From Oxalobacteraceae bacterium AB_14 (GTDB taxonomy: Bacteria > Pseudomonadota > Gammaproteobacteria > Burkholderiales > Burkholderiaceae_D), in assembly GCA_000381565.1 (NCBI GenBank), contig KB906725.1, positions 463,727 to 527,726 on the forward strand: 64,000 nt of DNA. The letters run 5' to 3'. The notes under the pieces were generated by a model. The model saw nothing but the letters and a program-made list of their open reading frames with translations. It ran no database searches and was not told the origin of the DNA. The position numbers and the translations under genes are program-made. Shown in pieces: positions 39,538-48,369 of the stretch (position 1 is its first letter; every line of letters starts with the position of its first letter).

Positions 39538-41094
39538 ATGAGGGAAGCGCCGATGACAGAACCGCGCCTGAAGATGCTGGGCATCTCCAAGATCTACCCT
39601 TCCGTGGTGGCCAACGCCGCCGTCGACCTGACCGTGATGCCCGGCGAAATCCACGCCGTGCTGGGCGAGAACGGCGCCGGCAAGAGCACGCTGATGAAGA
39701 TCATCTACGGCGTGACCAGGCCCGATGAAGGCCAGATCATGTGGGAGGGGAAGCAGGTCCACATCCACTCGCCGCACGACGCGCGCAAGCTGGGCATCGG
39801 CATGGTGTTCCAGCACTTCGCGCTGTTCGAGACGCTGACCGTGGCCGAGAACATCGCGCTGGCGCTGGACGAGAAGATCGCGCCGGCCGCGCTGGCGCCG
39901 CGCATCCGCGCCGTCTCCGAACAATACGGCTTGCCGCTGGACCCGCAGCGGCTGGTGCACAGCATGTCGGTGGGCGAACGGCAGCGGGTGGAGATCGTGC
40001 GCTGCCTGTTGCAGTCGCCGCGCCTGCTGATCATGGACGAGCCGACTTCGGTGCTGACGCCGGACGCGGTGCTCAAGCTGTTCGAATCGCTGCGACGCCT
40101 GGCCTCCGAAGGCGTCAGCATCCTGTATATCAGCCACAAGCTCGATGAGATCCAGTCCCTGTGCGACAAGGCCACCGTGCTGCGCGCGGGGCGCGTGTCC
40201 GGCACCGCCAATCCGAAGGAGGAAAGCGCCAAGTCGCTGGCGGAGCTGATGATAGGCCGCGAACTGCCGGTGTGCGTGCACCAGCCGCGCGAGCCGGGCG
40301 AAGTGCTGCTGGCGCTCGATAAACTGAATGTGCGCAGCGACGATCCGTTCGGCACGCGCCTGAAGGACATCAATCTGGCGCTGCACAGCGGCGAGATCGT
40401 CGGCATCGCCGGCATTTCCGGCAACGGCCAGCAGGAGCTGTTGAAGGCCATCTCCGGCGAGCGCGCGCTGGCCGCGGGCAGCGGCGCGATCCGCCTGTGC
40501 GGGCAGGACGTGGGCAGGCTGGCTGCGGCGCAACGCCGCCAGCTGGGACTGGGCTTCGTGCCCGAGGAGCGGCTGGGACGCGGCGCCGTGCCCGACCTGT
40601 CGCTGGCCGACAACGCGCTGCTGACCGGCTATCTGCCGGCCGCCAACACCGGCATGGTCAGGCGCGGCCTGATACAGCGCGGCGCTGTGCGCGCGTTCGC
40701 GCGCAAGGTCATCGAACGCTTCAACGTCAAGTGCGGCGGCGAACAGTCGGCGGCGGCCAGCCTGTCGGGCGGCAACCTGCAAAAATTCATCGTCGGCCGC
40801 GAGATCGCGCTGGCGCCCAAGGTGATGGTGTTCGCGCAGCCGACGTGGGGCGTGGACATCGGCGCCGCCATGCTGATACGGCAGGCCATCATCGACATGC
40901 GCGACCAGGGCGTGGCGGTGCTGGTGTTGTCGGAGGAGCTGGACGAATTGTTCATGATGAGCGACCGCATCGCCGTGCTGGCCGATGGGCGCCTGTCGCA
41001 GGCGGTGCCGGCGGCCGGCACCAGCATCAACCAGATCGGCGTGTGGATGAGCGGCGATTTCGACTACCAGGGAGCGGAACATGTCGCGGCTTGA
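39538..41094 (+). CDS. ATPase of BMP-type purine/nucleoside ABC importer
   Basis: A 518-residue sugar/nucleoside-type ATPase with two fused nucleotide-binding domains. The first has Walker A GENGAGKST, signature MSVGERQRVEI and Walker B LLIMDEPTSVL. The second is degenerate, with GISGNGQQELL, SGGNLQKFIVGRE and FAQPTWGVD, as usual for this type. ATG 39538 follows a GGGGGAG site, and ATG 39553 is also possible. The permease gene starts inside its last 14 bases. Confidence 0.9.
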   Translation: MREAPMTEPRLKMLGISKIYPSVVANAAVDLTVMPGEIHAVLGENGAGKSTLMKIIYGVTRPDEGQIMWEGKQVHIHSPHDARKLGIGMVFQHFALFETLTVAENIALALDEKIAPAALAPRIRAVSEQYGLPLDPQRLVHSMSVGERQRVEIVRCLLQSPRLLIMDEPTSVLTPDAVLKLFESLRRLASEGVSILYISHKLDEIQSLCDKATVLRAGRVSGTANPKEESAKSLAELMIGRELPVCVHQPREPGEVLLALDKLNVRSDDPFGTRLKDINLALHSGEIVGIAGISGNGQQELLKAISGERALAAGSGAIRLCGQDVGRLAAAQRRQLGLGFVPEERLGRGAVPDLSLADNALLTGYLPAANTGMVRRGLIQRGAVRAFARKVIERFNVKCGGEQSAAASLSGGNLQKFIVGREIALAPKVMVFAQPTWGVDIGAAMLIRQAIIDMRDQGVAVLVLSEELDELFMMSDRIAVLADGRLSQAVPAAGTSINQIGVWMSGDFDYQGAEHVAA

Positions 41095-42169
41095 ACGACG
41101 TCCCGAACCATCGCGTTCGATGATGCTGGCGTCGCCGCTGATCGCGGCGGTGGCCATGCTGGTGACCGGCTCCGTGCTGTTCTTCTTTTTGGGGCAGGAG
41201 CCGCTGAACGCTTTCTACGTCTACTTCATCAAGCCCTGGACCACGCTGTACGGCGTCGGCGAATTGCTGCTGAAGGCGACGCCGCTGATCCTGTGCGGCG
41301 TGGGCCTGGCGATCGGCTTCCGCTCCAACGTCGCCAACATCGGCGCCGACGGCCAGCTGACGGTGGGCGCGATCGCCGCCGGCGCGGTGGCGCTGTATTT
41401 CGACGAGGTGCAGGCGTGGTGGGTGCTGCCGCTGATGCTGCTGGCGGGCGCGCTGGGCGGCATGCTGTGGGCGGCCATCCCCGCGCTGCTGCGCACGCGC
41501 TTCAACACCAGCGAGATTCTCGTGAGCCTGATGCTGGTGTACGTGGCGTACCACTTGCTGAGCTATCTGGTGCACGGGCCGATGCGCGATCCGGACGGCT
41601 TCAACTTCCCGCAGTCGAAGATGTTCAGCGACTCGGCCACCCTGCCGCTGCTGGTGGAAGGCTTGCGCCTGAACGCGGCCTTCATCCTGTCGCTGGTGGC
41701 GGCGCTGGCGGCCTGGTTCTTCTGCAAGCACACCTTTGCCGGCTACCGCATGCAGGTCAGCGGCATGGCGCCGGCCGCCGCGCTGTACGCCGGCTTCAGC
41801 GAGCCGCGCAATGTGTGGCTGGCCTTCATGGTCAGCGGCGCCTTGTCCGGCATCGCCGGCGTGGGCGAAGTGGCGGGGCCGCTGGGGCAGATGCAGCCGT
41901 CGGTGTCGGCCGGCTACGGCTTCGCCGCCATCATCGTCGCCTACGTCGGACGCCTGCATCCGCTGGGCGTGGTGCTGTCGGCGTTGCTGATGTCGCTGCT
42001 GTACATCGGCGGCGAGACGGCGCAGATCGAGCTGCAAGTGCCGTCCGCGATCACCGGCATGTTCCAGGGGCTGCTGCTGTTCTACCTGCTGGCGGCCGAC
42101 CTGTTCATTCACTACAGATTTAAGCCGCGCAAGCGCCACCTGCCTGTCACCGTTGGAGAGACCGCATGA
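41081..42169 (+). CDS. ABC importer permease 1 (BMP type)
   Basis: A 362-residue inner-membrane permease with 8-10 helices of the BPD_transp_2 family. The conserved cytoplasmic loop reads NVANIGADGQLTVGAIAAG and the later coupling region is RTRFNTSEILVSLMLVY. A GGAG site precedes the ATG inside the ATPase gene. It pairs with permease 2, whose start overlaps its stop by 4 bases. Confidence 0.9.
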   Translation: MSRLERRPEPSRSMMLASPLIAAVAMLVTGSVLFFFLGQEPLNAFYVYFIKPWTTLYGVGELLLKATPLILCGVGLAIGFRSNVANIGADGQLTVGAIAAGAVALYFDEVQAWWVLPLMLLAGALGGMLWAAIPALLRTRFNTSEILVSLMLVYVAYHLLSYLVHGPMRDPDGFNFPQSKMFSDSATLPLLVEGLRLNAAFILSLVAALAAWFFCKHTFAGYRMQVSGMAPAAALYAGFSEPRNVWLAFMVSGALSGIAGVGEVAGPLGQMQPSVSAGYGFAAIIVAYVGRLHPLGVVLSALLMSLLYIGGETAQIELQVPSAITGMFQGLLLFYLLAADLFIHYRFKPRKRHLPVTVGETA

Positions 42170-43092
42170 TCAGCACCGAACTGTTAATCGCCTTCCTCGC
42201 CAGCACGGCGGGCGCCGCCACGCCGCTGGTGGTGGCCTCGATGGGCGAGCTGGTGACCGAGCGCTCCGGCGTGCTCAATCTGGGCATGGAGGGCATGATG
42301 CTGATCGGCGCTGTGGTCGGCTTCGGCGTCACCCTGGGCACGGGGCAGATGTGGCTGGGCCTCTTGGCGGCGATCGCGGCCGGCATGCTGATGTCGCTGA
42401 TCTTCGGCTTCCTGGTGCTGACCCTGCAGACCAACCAGGTGGCCACCGGACTGGCGCTGACCTTGTTCGGCCTCGGGCTGTCGGCCTTCATGGGGCGCTC
42501 TCTGGTGGGGCAGACCGTGGAGCCGATGCCGCACCTGCATTTCCCGCTGCTGTCCGACCTGCCGTTTGTCGGGCCGCTGCTGTTCCGCTTCGACGCGATG
42601 GTGTACGGTTCGGTGCTGCTGGTGGCGCTGGTCGGCTGGATGCTGGCGCGCACCCATATCGGGCTGGTGATACGCGCGGTGGGCGAGTCGCCGCACAGCG
42701 CCCATGCGATCGGTTATCCGGTGATCGGCCTGCGCTACGGCACGGTGCTGTTCGGCGGCGCGATGGCCGGCCTGGGCGGCGCCTACCTGTCGCTGGCGCT
42801 GACGCCGATGTGGGTCGAAGGCATGACGGCGGGACGCGGCTGGATCGCGCTGGCGCAGGTGGTGTTCGCGACGTGGAAGCCGCGCGGCGTGATGGTGGGC
42901 GCCTACCTGTTCGGCGGCGTGACGGTGTTGCAGTTCCACGGGCAGGGCATGGGGCTGGACATACCGTCGGAGTTCCTGTCGATGCTGCCCTATCTCGCCA
43001 CTATCATGGTGCTAGTCATAATTTGCCGGAATCCGCAAACAATCTTGCTGAATAAACCAATGTCTCTTGGCCAAAACTTCAAACCGGATTGA
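42166..43092 (+). CDS. ABC importer permease 2 (BMP type)
   Basis: A 308-residue permease of the same family as its upstream neighbour. It has the typical N-terminal segment TERSGVLNLGMEGMMLIGA and the coupling region AIGYPVIGLRYGTVLFGGAMAG (in two halves around residues 178-198). It completes the heterodimeric channel. The two permeases are translationally coupled, and the operon ends here. Confidence 0.9.
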   Translation: MISTELLIAFLASTAGAATPLVVASMGELVTERSGVLNLGMEGMMLIGAVVGFGVTLGTGQMWLGLLAAIAAGMLMSLIFGFLVLTLQTNQVATGLALTLFGLGLSAFMGRSLVGQTVEPMPHLHFPLLSDLPFVGPLLFRFDAMVYGSVLLVALVGWMLARTHIGLVIRAVGESPHSAHAIGYPVIGLRYGTVLFGGAMAGLGGAYLSLALTPMWVEGMTAGRGWIALAQVVFATWKPRGVMVGAYLFGGVTVLQFHGQGMGLDIPSEFLSMLPYLATIMVLVIICRNPQTILLNKPMSLGQNFKPD

Positions 43093-43119
43093 AAGTTGTT
43101 GCTTTTGCACACGGCGAAT

Positions 43120-43163
43120 TTGATTCAAATCAAAAACGGACAATAAAAACCGCTGGAAATAAT
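43120..43163 (+). promoter_or_regulatory. FNR box and promoter of the Aer-like receptor
   Basis: TTGATTCAAATCAA (43120-43133) is a perfect TTGAT-N4-ATCAA FNR/ANR site. A -10-like AATAAT lies at 43158-43163. The predicted start near 43169 puts the site centre close to -42, the class II activation position. Oxygen limitation should switch on the receptor. Confidence 0.65.
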
Positions 43164-43286
43164 TCCCTGCGACAATTGGTGACTTTATCGCACGGAATCT
43201 CCCTTATTCTGGACTCGTTGGCCACTGGCCGATGGCGCTCCCCAAACTCCGGCACGCCCCTTCCGTTTATCCATCAGGGAATGGCC

Positions 43287-44933
43287 ATGCGCATCAACAG
43301 TCCAATCACTCAAAACGAATTCCTGATGGAGGATGGCAAGACCATCGTTTCCAGCACGGATTTACAGGGCAACATCAACTACGCGAATCCGTATTTCATC
43401 GAGGTCAGCGGCTTCACGGAGCAGGAGCTGATCGGCGCGCCGCAGAACATCGTGCGCCATCCCGACATGCCGGTCGAAGCGTTTGCCGATCTGTGGCGCA
43501 CCATCCGCGGCGGCATGCCGTGGACCGGGCTGGTGAAGAATCGCTGCAAGAACGGCGACTACTATTGGGTGATGGCGAACGTGACGCCGGTGATCGAGCA
43601 GGGCAAGCCGGTCGGCTACCTGTCGGTGCGGACCAAGCCCAGTCGCGAGCAGGTGCGCGAGGCGGACGAGTTGTATCGCCAGTTCAAGGCGGGCAATCCG
43701 CGCCGGCTGCGCATCGTCAACGGACGCGTGGTGGCGACCGGTATTATTGCGCGGCTGGCGGGCCTGTTGAAGATGTCGCTGGCGCGCCAGATCGCCACGG
43801 CCACGCTGCTGACCGGCGGCGTGCTGGCCTTGCTGGCCTTTGCCTTGCTGGGCCTGGACGATGCGGGGCTCGGCGCGGCGCGCAACTGGATGGGGACGTT
43901 GGCGCTGGGCGCCATGCTGGGCATGGTGTGGTTCGGCCGCAGCCTGTATCTGAACGTGGCGCTGCCGCTGCGCGTGGCGACGCACGCGGCGCGCATGATG
44001 GCCGGCGGCGACCTGACGGCGACGTTCGCCATCCAGCGCGACGATGAAATGGGACAGTTGCTGGCGGCATTGCGGCAGTCCAATATCAACCTGCACAGCA
44101 TCATCGGCGACGTGCGCGCCAACTTCGACGAGATCTCGGTGGCGACCGGCGAAATCGCCGACGGCAACCTGGATCTGTCGGGGCGCACCGAGTCGCAGGC
44201 CTCCAGCTTGCAGCAGACCGCCGCCAGCATGGAGCAGCTGACGTCGACCGTCCAGCAGAGCGCCAGCAACGTGGCCAGCGCCAATGAGCTGGCCGAGCGG
44301 GCCTCGGCGGTGGCGGCGCAGGGCGGCAGCATCGTGTCGCAGGTGGTGTCGACGATGGTCGACATCAGCGCCTCGTCGAACAAGGTGCTCGCCATCATCG
44401 GCCTGATCGACGGCATCGCCTTCCAGACCAATATCCTGGCATTGAACGCCGCGGTGGAGGCGGCGCGCGCCGGTGAACAAGGACGCGGCTTTGCCGTGGT
44501 GGCCAGCGAGGTGCGCAACCTGGCCCAGCGCTCGGCCACGGCCGCCAAGGAAATCAAGCTGTTGATCGACCAGTCGATCCTGAAGGTGCAGGCCGGCACG
44601 GCGCTGACCACCAGCGCCGGCGTGACGATGAGCCAGGTGATCGAATCGGTGGACCGGGTGTCGCGCGTGATGGAAGAGATTTCAAACTCGACCCGCGAGC
44701 AGAGCGACGGCATCGTCCAGGTCAACCAGGCGGTGATACAGATCGACGACATCACGCAGCAGAACGCGGCGCTGGTGGAGCAGGCCGCCGCCGCCGCCGG
44801 CAACCTGGCGCAGCAGACGCGCTGCGTATCGCAGGCGATGGCGGTGTTCAAGTTGCAGGGTGGGCTGGCGGTGCGGCGTCCCGTGGCGGCGCCGGCGATC
44901 CACGCGAAGCCGAGGGTGAAGCTGCTGGCCTGA
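43287..44933 (+). CDS. Aer-like PAS chemoreceptor (aerotaxis/energy taxis)
   Basis: A 548-residue receptor without a periplasmic domain. The N-terminal PAS domain is close to Aer (NYANPYFIEVSGFTEQELIG, then IVRHPDMP), which binds FAD in known members. Two closely spaced hydrophobic helices (about 175-230) anchor it, followed by HAMP and the signalling domain with GIAFQTNILALNAAVEAARA. I choose ATG 43287, with AGGGA correctly spaced; ATG 43281 touches the ribosome site. The FNR box upstream fits an oxygen/redox taxis role. Confidence 0.9.
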   Translation: MRINSPITQNEFLMEDGKTIVSSTDLQGNINYANPYFIEVSGFTEQELIGAPQNIVRHPDMPVEAFADLWRTIRGGMPWTGLVKNRCKNGDYYWVMANVTPVIEQGKPVGYLSVRTKPSREQVREADELYRQFKAGNPRRLRIVNGRVVATGIIARLAGLLKMSLARQIATATLLTGGVLALLAFALLGLDDAGLGAARNWMGTLALGAMLGMVWFGRSLYLNVALPLRVATHAARMMAGGDLTATFAIQRDDEMGQLLAALRQSNINLHSIIGDVRANFDEISVATGEIADGNLDLSGRTESQASSLQQTAASMEQLTSTVQQSASNVASANELAERASAVAAQGGSIVSQVVSTMVDISASSNKVLAIIGLIDGIAFQTNILALNAAVEAARAGEQGRGFAVVASEVRNLAQRSATAAKEIKLLIDQSILKVQAGTALTTSAGVTMSQVIESVDRVSRVMEEISNSTREQSDGIVQVNQAVIQIDDITQQNAALVEQAAAAAGNLAQQTRCVSQAMAVFKLQGGLAVRRPVAAPAIHAKPRVKLLA

Positions 44934-44975
44934 GGGTTTATCATGCTGGTTTGAGGCGGCAATTCGGGAACCGGC

Positions 44976-45290
44976 ATGGAGCAAGCGCTACGGGTAACAC
45001 TGGCGGGGCAGGGATGGAGTTTCGACGCGCAGGCGCCGGCGACGGTGCTGCAAAGCGCCGAACGCGCCGGCGTGCGCCTGCCCAGCTCCTGCCGCAACGG
45101 CACCTGCCGCACCTGCATCTGCCTGAGCACCAGCGGCGCGGTGCGCTACCTGATCGAGTGGCCGGGCCTGAGCCTGGACGAAAAGCGCGAAGGCTACATC
45201 CTGCCGTGCGTGGCCATCGCCGTCACCGACCTGTTGATTGAGGCGCCCGCCGCCTCCAGGCTCCCGGTCCCACCTGATAGCGGCGCTTGA
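44976..45290 (+). CDS. Plant-type [2Fe-2S] ferredoxin
   Basis: A 104-residue ferredoxin with cluster ligands Cys39, Cys44, Cys47 and Cys78 (SSCRNGTCRTCIC and LPCVAIA). It carries electrons to an oxygenase or reductase that is not nearby. Its last 68 bases overlap the convergent AraC-family gene tail to tail. The C-terminal Pro/Ala-rich end may be an extension read through that overlap. Confidence 0.85.
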   Translation: MEQALRVTLAGQGWSFDAQAPATVLQSAERAGVRLPSSCRNGTCRTCICLSTSGAVRYLIEWPGLSLDEKREGYILPCVAIAVTDLLIEAPAASRLPVPPDSGA

Positions 45291-46137
45291 AGGCGCGGTT
45301 GAAAGCCGCTTCCGATTGATAGCCCACCGCTTCGGCGACGTCGCCGGCCGGCCGGCCGGCGTCCAGCAGGCGTGCGGCCTGCGCCATGCGCAGTTGCGCC
45401 AGCACGGCGGCCGGCGCCGCGCCGGCCGCTTGCCGGAACAGGCGCGCGAAGGTGGCGCGCGACATATGGCAGGCCGCCGCCAGCTGTTCCAGCGTCCACG
45501 CCCGCTGCGGCGCGGACAGCATGCCATCGAGCGCGGGCAGCAGGCGGCGTTCCCCCAGCACGGCGAACAGTCCCGGCAGCGCCATCGATTGCTCCATCCA
45601 GCTGCGTATCAACAACGCGAACAAGGCCGACGCCAGTTGCCGCACGATCGCTTCCGAGCCGGCGCGCGGCGTCTCCGCCTCCGCTTGCAGCATGGCGATC
45701 AGATGGTTCAGGCCTCGGGCGTCGGCGCGCTCGGCGCTGCGCACCACCAGCATCGGCGGCAGCGCGGCCAGCAGGCCGTTGGCGCCATCCTCGTCGAAAT
45801 GGAATTCGCCGCACAGGATGTCGGTGGCGGGGCCGTCGCCGTCGTTGCCTTCATAGCGCAGCAGGCCCGGCGCGCCGTGCATGGGCGATGCCTGCGCCGG
45901 GTCGCCGATGTAGAGCCGGTGCGCGCCGCCGTGCGGGAAGACAATCAGGTCGCCCGCTTGCAAGGTCAGGCCGTCGGCGCCGTCCACCAGCGCGGTGCCG
46001 CGCACGATCAGGTGGTAGGGGGCGACGCCGCTGGCGGTGGCTGCATGGTCCAGTACCCACGGCGCGCCGAAGTGGCAGCGTGTGTCCAGCGCGGTGCGCA
46101 TCGGGTACAGCGAGAGCAGGTGGCTGAGGCTATCCAT
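45223..46137 (-). CDS. AraC-family regulator with N-terminal cupin domain
   Basis: A 304-residue regulator. The N-terminal cupin-like ligand domain shows GDLIVFPHGGAHRLYIGD. The C-terminal pair of helix-turn-helix motifs has LEQLAAACHMSRATFARLFRQ and DVAEAVGYQSEAAFNRAFKRR. It belongs to the cupin-AraC group that often controls oxidoreductase or peroxidase-like genes. It is divergent from the AhpD-like gene 110 bases away, which is the likely target. Confidence 0.88.
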   Translation of the reverse strand: MDSLSHLLSLYPMRTALDTRCHFGAPWVLDHAATASGVAPYHLIVRGTALVDGADGLTLQAGDLIVFPHGGAHRLYIGDPAQASPMHGAPGLLRYEGNDGDGPATDILCGEFHFDEDGANGLLAALPPMLVVRSAERADARGLNHLIAMLQAEAETPRAGSEAIVRQLASALFALLIRSWMEQSMALPGLFAVLGERRLLPALDGMLSAPQRAWTLEQLAAACHMSRATFARLFRQAAGAAPAAVLAQLRMAQAARLLDAGRPAGDVAEAVGYQSEAAFNRAFKRRYQVGPGAWRRRAPQSTGR

Positions 46138-46247
46138 GGCAAGGTGAATTGAGACGAATGAGCAAATTATAGCGCTTTTTGAGCATTTATCATCTCATGA
46201 TCCGGGCCTAGACTGTTTCCATACCAACTCACCTGAAAGGAAACATC

Positions 46248-46784
46248 ATGTCCCGTCTGCACACTCAAGCTGTCTCGGAAGCCACCGGCCACGCCGCGCA
46301 ACTGTTCACCGCCATCAAGGGCGCGCTCGGCAAGGTGCCCAACGCGTATGTGACGCTGGGCACGAACAGCCCGATCGCGCTGGAAACCGCACTGAATATG
46401 GACGCCGCGCTGCGCAAAAGCAGCCTGACGGCGAAGGAAGTGGAGGTGGTCAAACTGGCGGTAAGCCAGGATGCGCAGTGCGACTACTGCCTGGCCGCGC
46501 ATACGCTGGCGGGCGGCAAGTCCGGCTTGAGCGGCGAGACGATGCAGAACGTGCGCCACGGCCAGGCCAGCGGCGACGCCCGCATCGATGCGCTGGCGGG
46601 CTTTGCGCACACCGTCTTCACCACCAGCGGCGAGGTGCCGGTGCAGGTGGTGGCGGCGGTCAAGCAGGCCGGCTACAGCGACGCGCAGATCGTCGACACG
46701 CTGCTGGCGATTGCCGCCATCACGTTCACCAACCTGTTCAACCGCGTCAACGCGACGACGCTGGACTTCCCTGCCGCGCCTTAA
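46248..46784 (+). CDS. Carboxymuconolactone decarboxylase/AhpD-family protein
   Basis: A 178-residue all-helical protein with the redox pair CDYC followed by LAAH (AQCDYCLAAHTLAGG), the AhpD-like peroxidase signature in which a nearby His/Glu relay activates the Cys. It could reduce alkyl hydroperoxides, but the natural electron donor is not evident. An AAAGGAAA site lies before the start. The divergent AraC regulator is the likely controller. Confidence 0.88.
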   Translation: MSRLHTQAVSEATGHAAQLFTAIKGALGKVPNAYVTLGTNSPIALETALNMDAALRKSSLTAKEVEVVKLAVSQDAQCDYCLAAHTLAGGKSGLSGETMQNVRHGQASGDARIDALAGFAHTVFTTSGEVPVQVVAAVKQAGYSDAQIVDTLLAIAAITFTNLFNRVNATTLDFPAAP

Positions 46785-47101
46785 GCTTGCGGGCCGTCGT
46801 CGCGTTTGCGCAGGCGGCTCAACAGCGCGTCGGTCGATTCGCTCAGCGGCACGCCGTGGCGCCGCATCAGCTGGATGTTCAGCACCATGTTTTCCAGCAC
46901 CAGCTTGGCCGCCACGGCCAGCAGCGTCAGGTGCTTGTCTTCCTCGCTGAAGCTTTCCATCGCCTCAGCCATCTCACACAAGTGGTTGGAGATCAGGCCG
47001 CGCAGATCGTGCTCATCGAACGGCAGGTCGGCGAAATCGATCGGGTCTTCCTTCTCCACTTCTTCCATCAGCAGTTCCAGCTCTTGCGGTGTGATCGTCA
47101 T
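46781..47101 (-). CDS. Small acidic helical protein of unknown function
   Basis: A 106-residue protein from ATG 47101 with GGAG upstream. It is very acidic at the N-terminus (ELELLMEEVEKEDPIDFADL) and predicted all-helical (LTLLAVAAKLVLENMVLNIQL). I do not recognise a family. It converges on the AhpD-like gene with a 4-base overlap of the ends. The TnpB element begins shortly upstream of its promoter side. Confidence 0.6.
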   Translation of the reverse strand: MTITPQELELLMEEVEKEDPIDFADLPFDEHDLRGLISNHLCEMAEAMESFSEEDKHLTLLAVAAKLVLENMVLNIQLMRRHGVPLSESTDALLSRLRKRDDGPQA

Positions 47102-47248
47102 GCAGTACTCCGTCAATTTGTTTCATTTTGAATGATAATCCATAAGCATGGGCCTTTCACGACAGTATTGGCAGGACGGGGTGTAAGGAGTCGCTGAATT
47201 CCCGTAAATATTGCGAGAACTAGTTCTAACTCTGCTGGTCAAACATGC

Positions 47249-48367
47249 ATGAAACTGGTTTTTCGCTATCGAGTGAAATCGCTGACCGGCCTGCTTAATA
47301 CGCAGGCGCGGATGGTGAACTTCGTGTGGAACTACTGCAATGACCGGCAGAAGGACGCGTTGCGGTTCAATCGGCATTGGCATACCGGTTTTGACCTCAT
47401 CAAGCTGACCACCGGCTGCAGCAAAGAGCTCGGTCTGCATTCCGGTACGGTTAACGATGTTTGCCAGCAGTACGCAAAATCGCGCAGCCAATCGCATCGT
47501 CGTTATCTTCGCTACCGTGGTCGCAAATCGCTGGGCTGGGTGCCGATTAAGGGACGTGAACTGAAGCGGGAAGGCAATGCCTTCCGCTTCGCCGGCCACA
47601 CCTTCCGAGTGTTCTACTCGCGCCCGCTGCCCGATGGGAAGATCCTCGATGGCACAAACTTTTCCCGTGACCGCCGTGGGAACTGGTTTCTGAACGTCGT
47701 GCTGGAATTGGCTTCGGCGCCCGCAAGAGCGCCGAAGCGTGGCGTCGGCATCGATCTGGGTCTGAAGGACTTCGTTACACTGTCGAATGGCGAGAAGATC
47801 GCTGCGCAGCACATCTATCGTGAAGCAGAAGCGACGCTGGCCGCGGCCCCGCGTGCGCGTAAAACGCGGCGGGTGAAGGCCATCCATGCCACGATCGCCA
47901 ACCGTCGCAGCGATTTTCTGCATAAGCTCTCCACCCGCATAGTGCGCGACTTCGGCTATATCGTTGTTGGCAACGTTAACGCCGCTGCGCTTGCCAAAAC
48001 CCGCATGGCGAAATCGGTGCTCGATGCGGGATGGTCGCCCCTGCGCATTCAACTGACGTACAAGGCTGTTAAGCATGGCGTCTGGTTCGAGGTAGTGGAT
48101 GAGCGCTTCACCACCCAAGTCTGTTCGAATTGCGGCGCGATGCCCGATTCGCGGCCGAAAGGTATCGCGGACCTTGGAGTAAGAGAATGGCGTTGCAGCG
48201 ATTGCGGTGCAGAACTTGATCGTGATCTCAATGCTGCGTTAAACATTCTCCGTCGCGGACGTGCGACGCTGGTTGCAGGAATCTCCGGCTTTTTGGCAGG
48301 AGGGGGCGTCAATTTATGCGAAACCGGACTAGAATCTGAATTCTGTCGATCAAACCAACAAGCGTAA
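47249..48367 (+). CDS. tnpB: TnpB-family RNA-guided nuclease (IS200/IS605-type element, no TnpA)
   Basis: A 372-residue TnpB. RuvC-like Asp169 is in GIDLGLKDF and the final Asp326 is in LDRDLNAALNIL. A four-Cys zinc finger (CSNCG ... CSDCG, Cys292-Cys319) lies between. Where most TnpBs have a catalytic Glu (VVEDLN) this one has VVGNVN at 240-244, and a Glu at 285 (DERFTTQVC) could take over, as in the described rearranged-site group. No transposase TnpA gene is present, so the element may be immobile on its own. TnpB proteins cut DNA using a guide made from the element's right end. Confidence 0.85.
   Translation: MKLVFRYRVKSLTGLLNTQARMVNFVWNYCNDRQKDALRFNRHWHTGFDLIKLTTGCSKELGLHSGTVNDVCQQYAKSRSQSHRRYLRYRGRKSLGWVPIKGRELKREGNAFRFAGHTFRVFYSRPLPDGKILDGTNFSRDRRGNWFLNVVLELASAPARAPKRGVGIDLGLKDFVTLSNGEKIAAQHIYREAEATLAAAPRARKTRRVKAIHATIANRRSDFLHKLSTRIVRDFGYIVVGNVNAAALAKTRMAKSVLDAGWSPLRIQLTYKAVKHGVWFEVVDERFTTQVCSNCGAMPDSRPKGIADLGVREWRCSDCGAELDRDLNAALNILRRGRATLVAGISGFLAGGGVNLCETGLESEFCRSNQQA
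48279..48312 (+). mobile_element. Putative right-end hairpin of the TnpB element (guide RNA scaffold end)
   Basis: An imperfect hairpin with arms CTCC/GGAG, followed by GGGGGCGTCAA, lies inside the tnpB 3' end. TnpB elements of this kind usually end in such a stem and a GTCAA-like terminus, with the guide taken from the next bases. If so, the ORF reads past the element end into host sequence. Confidence 0.35.
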
Positions 48368-48369
48368 CG

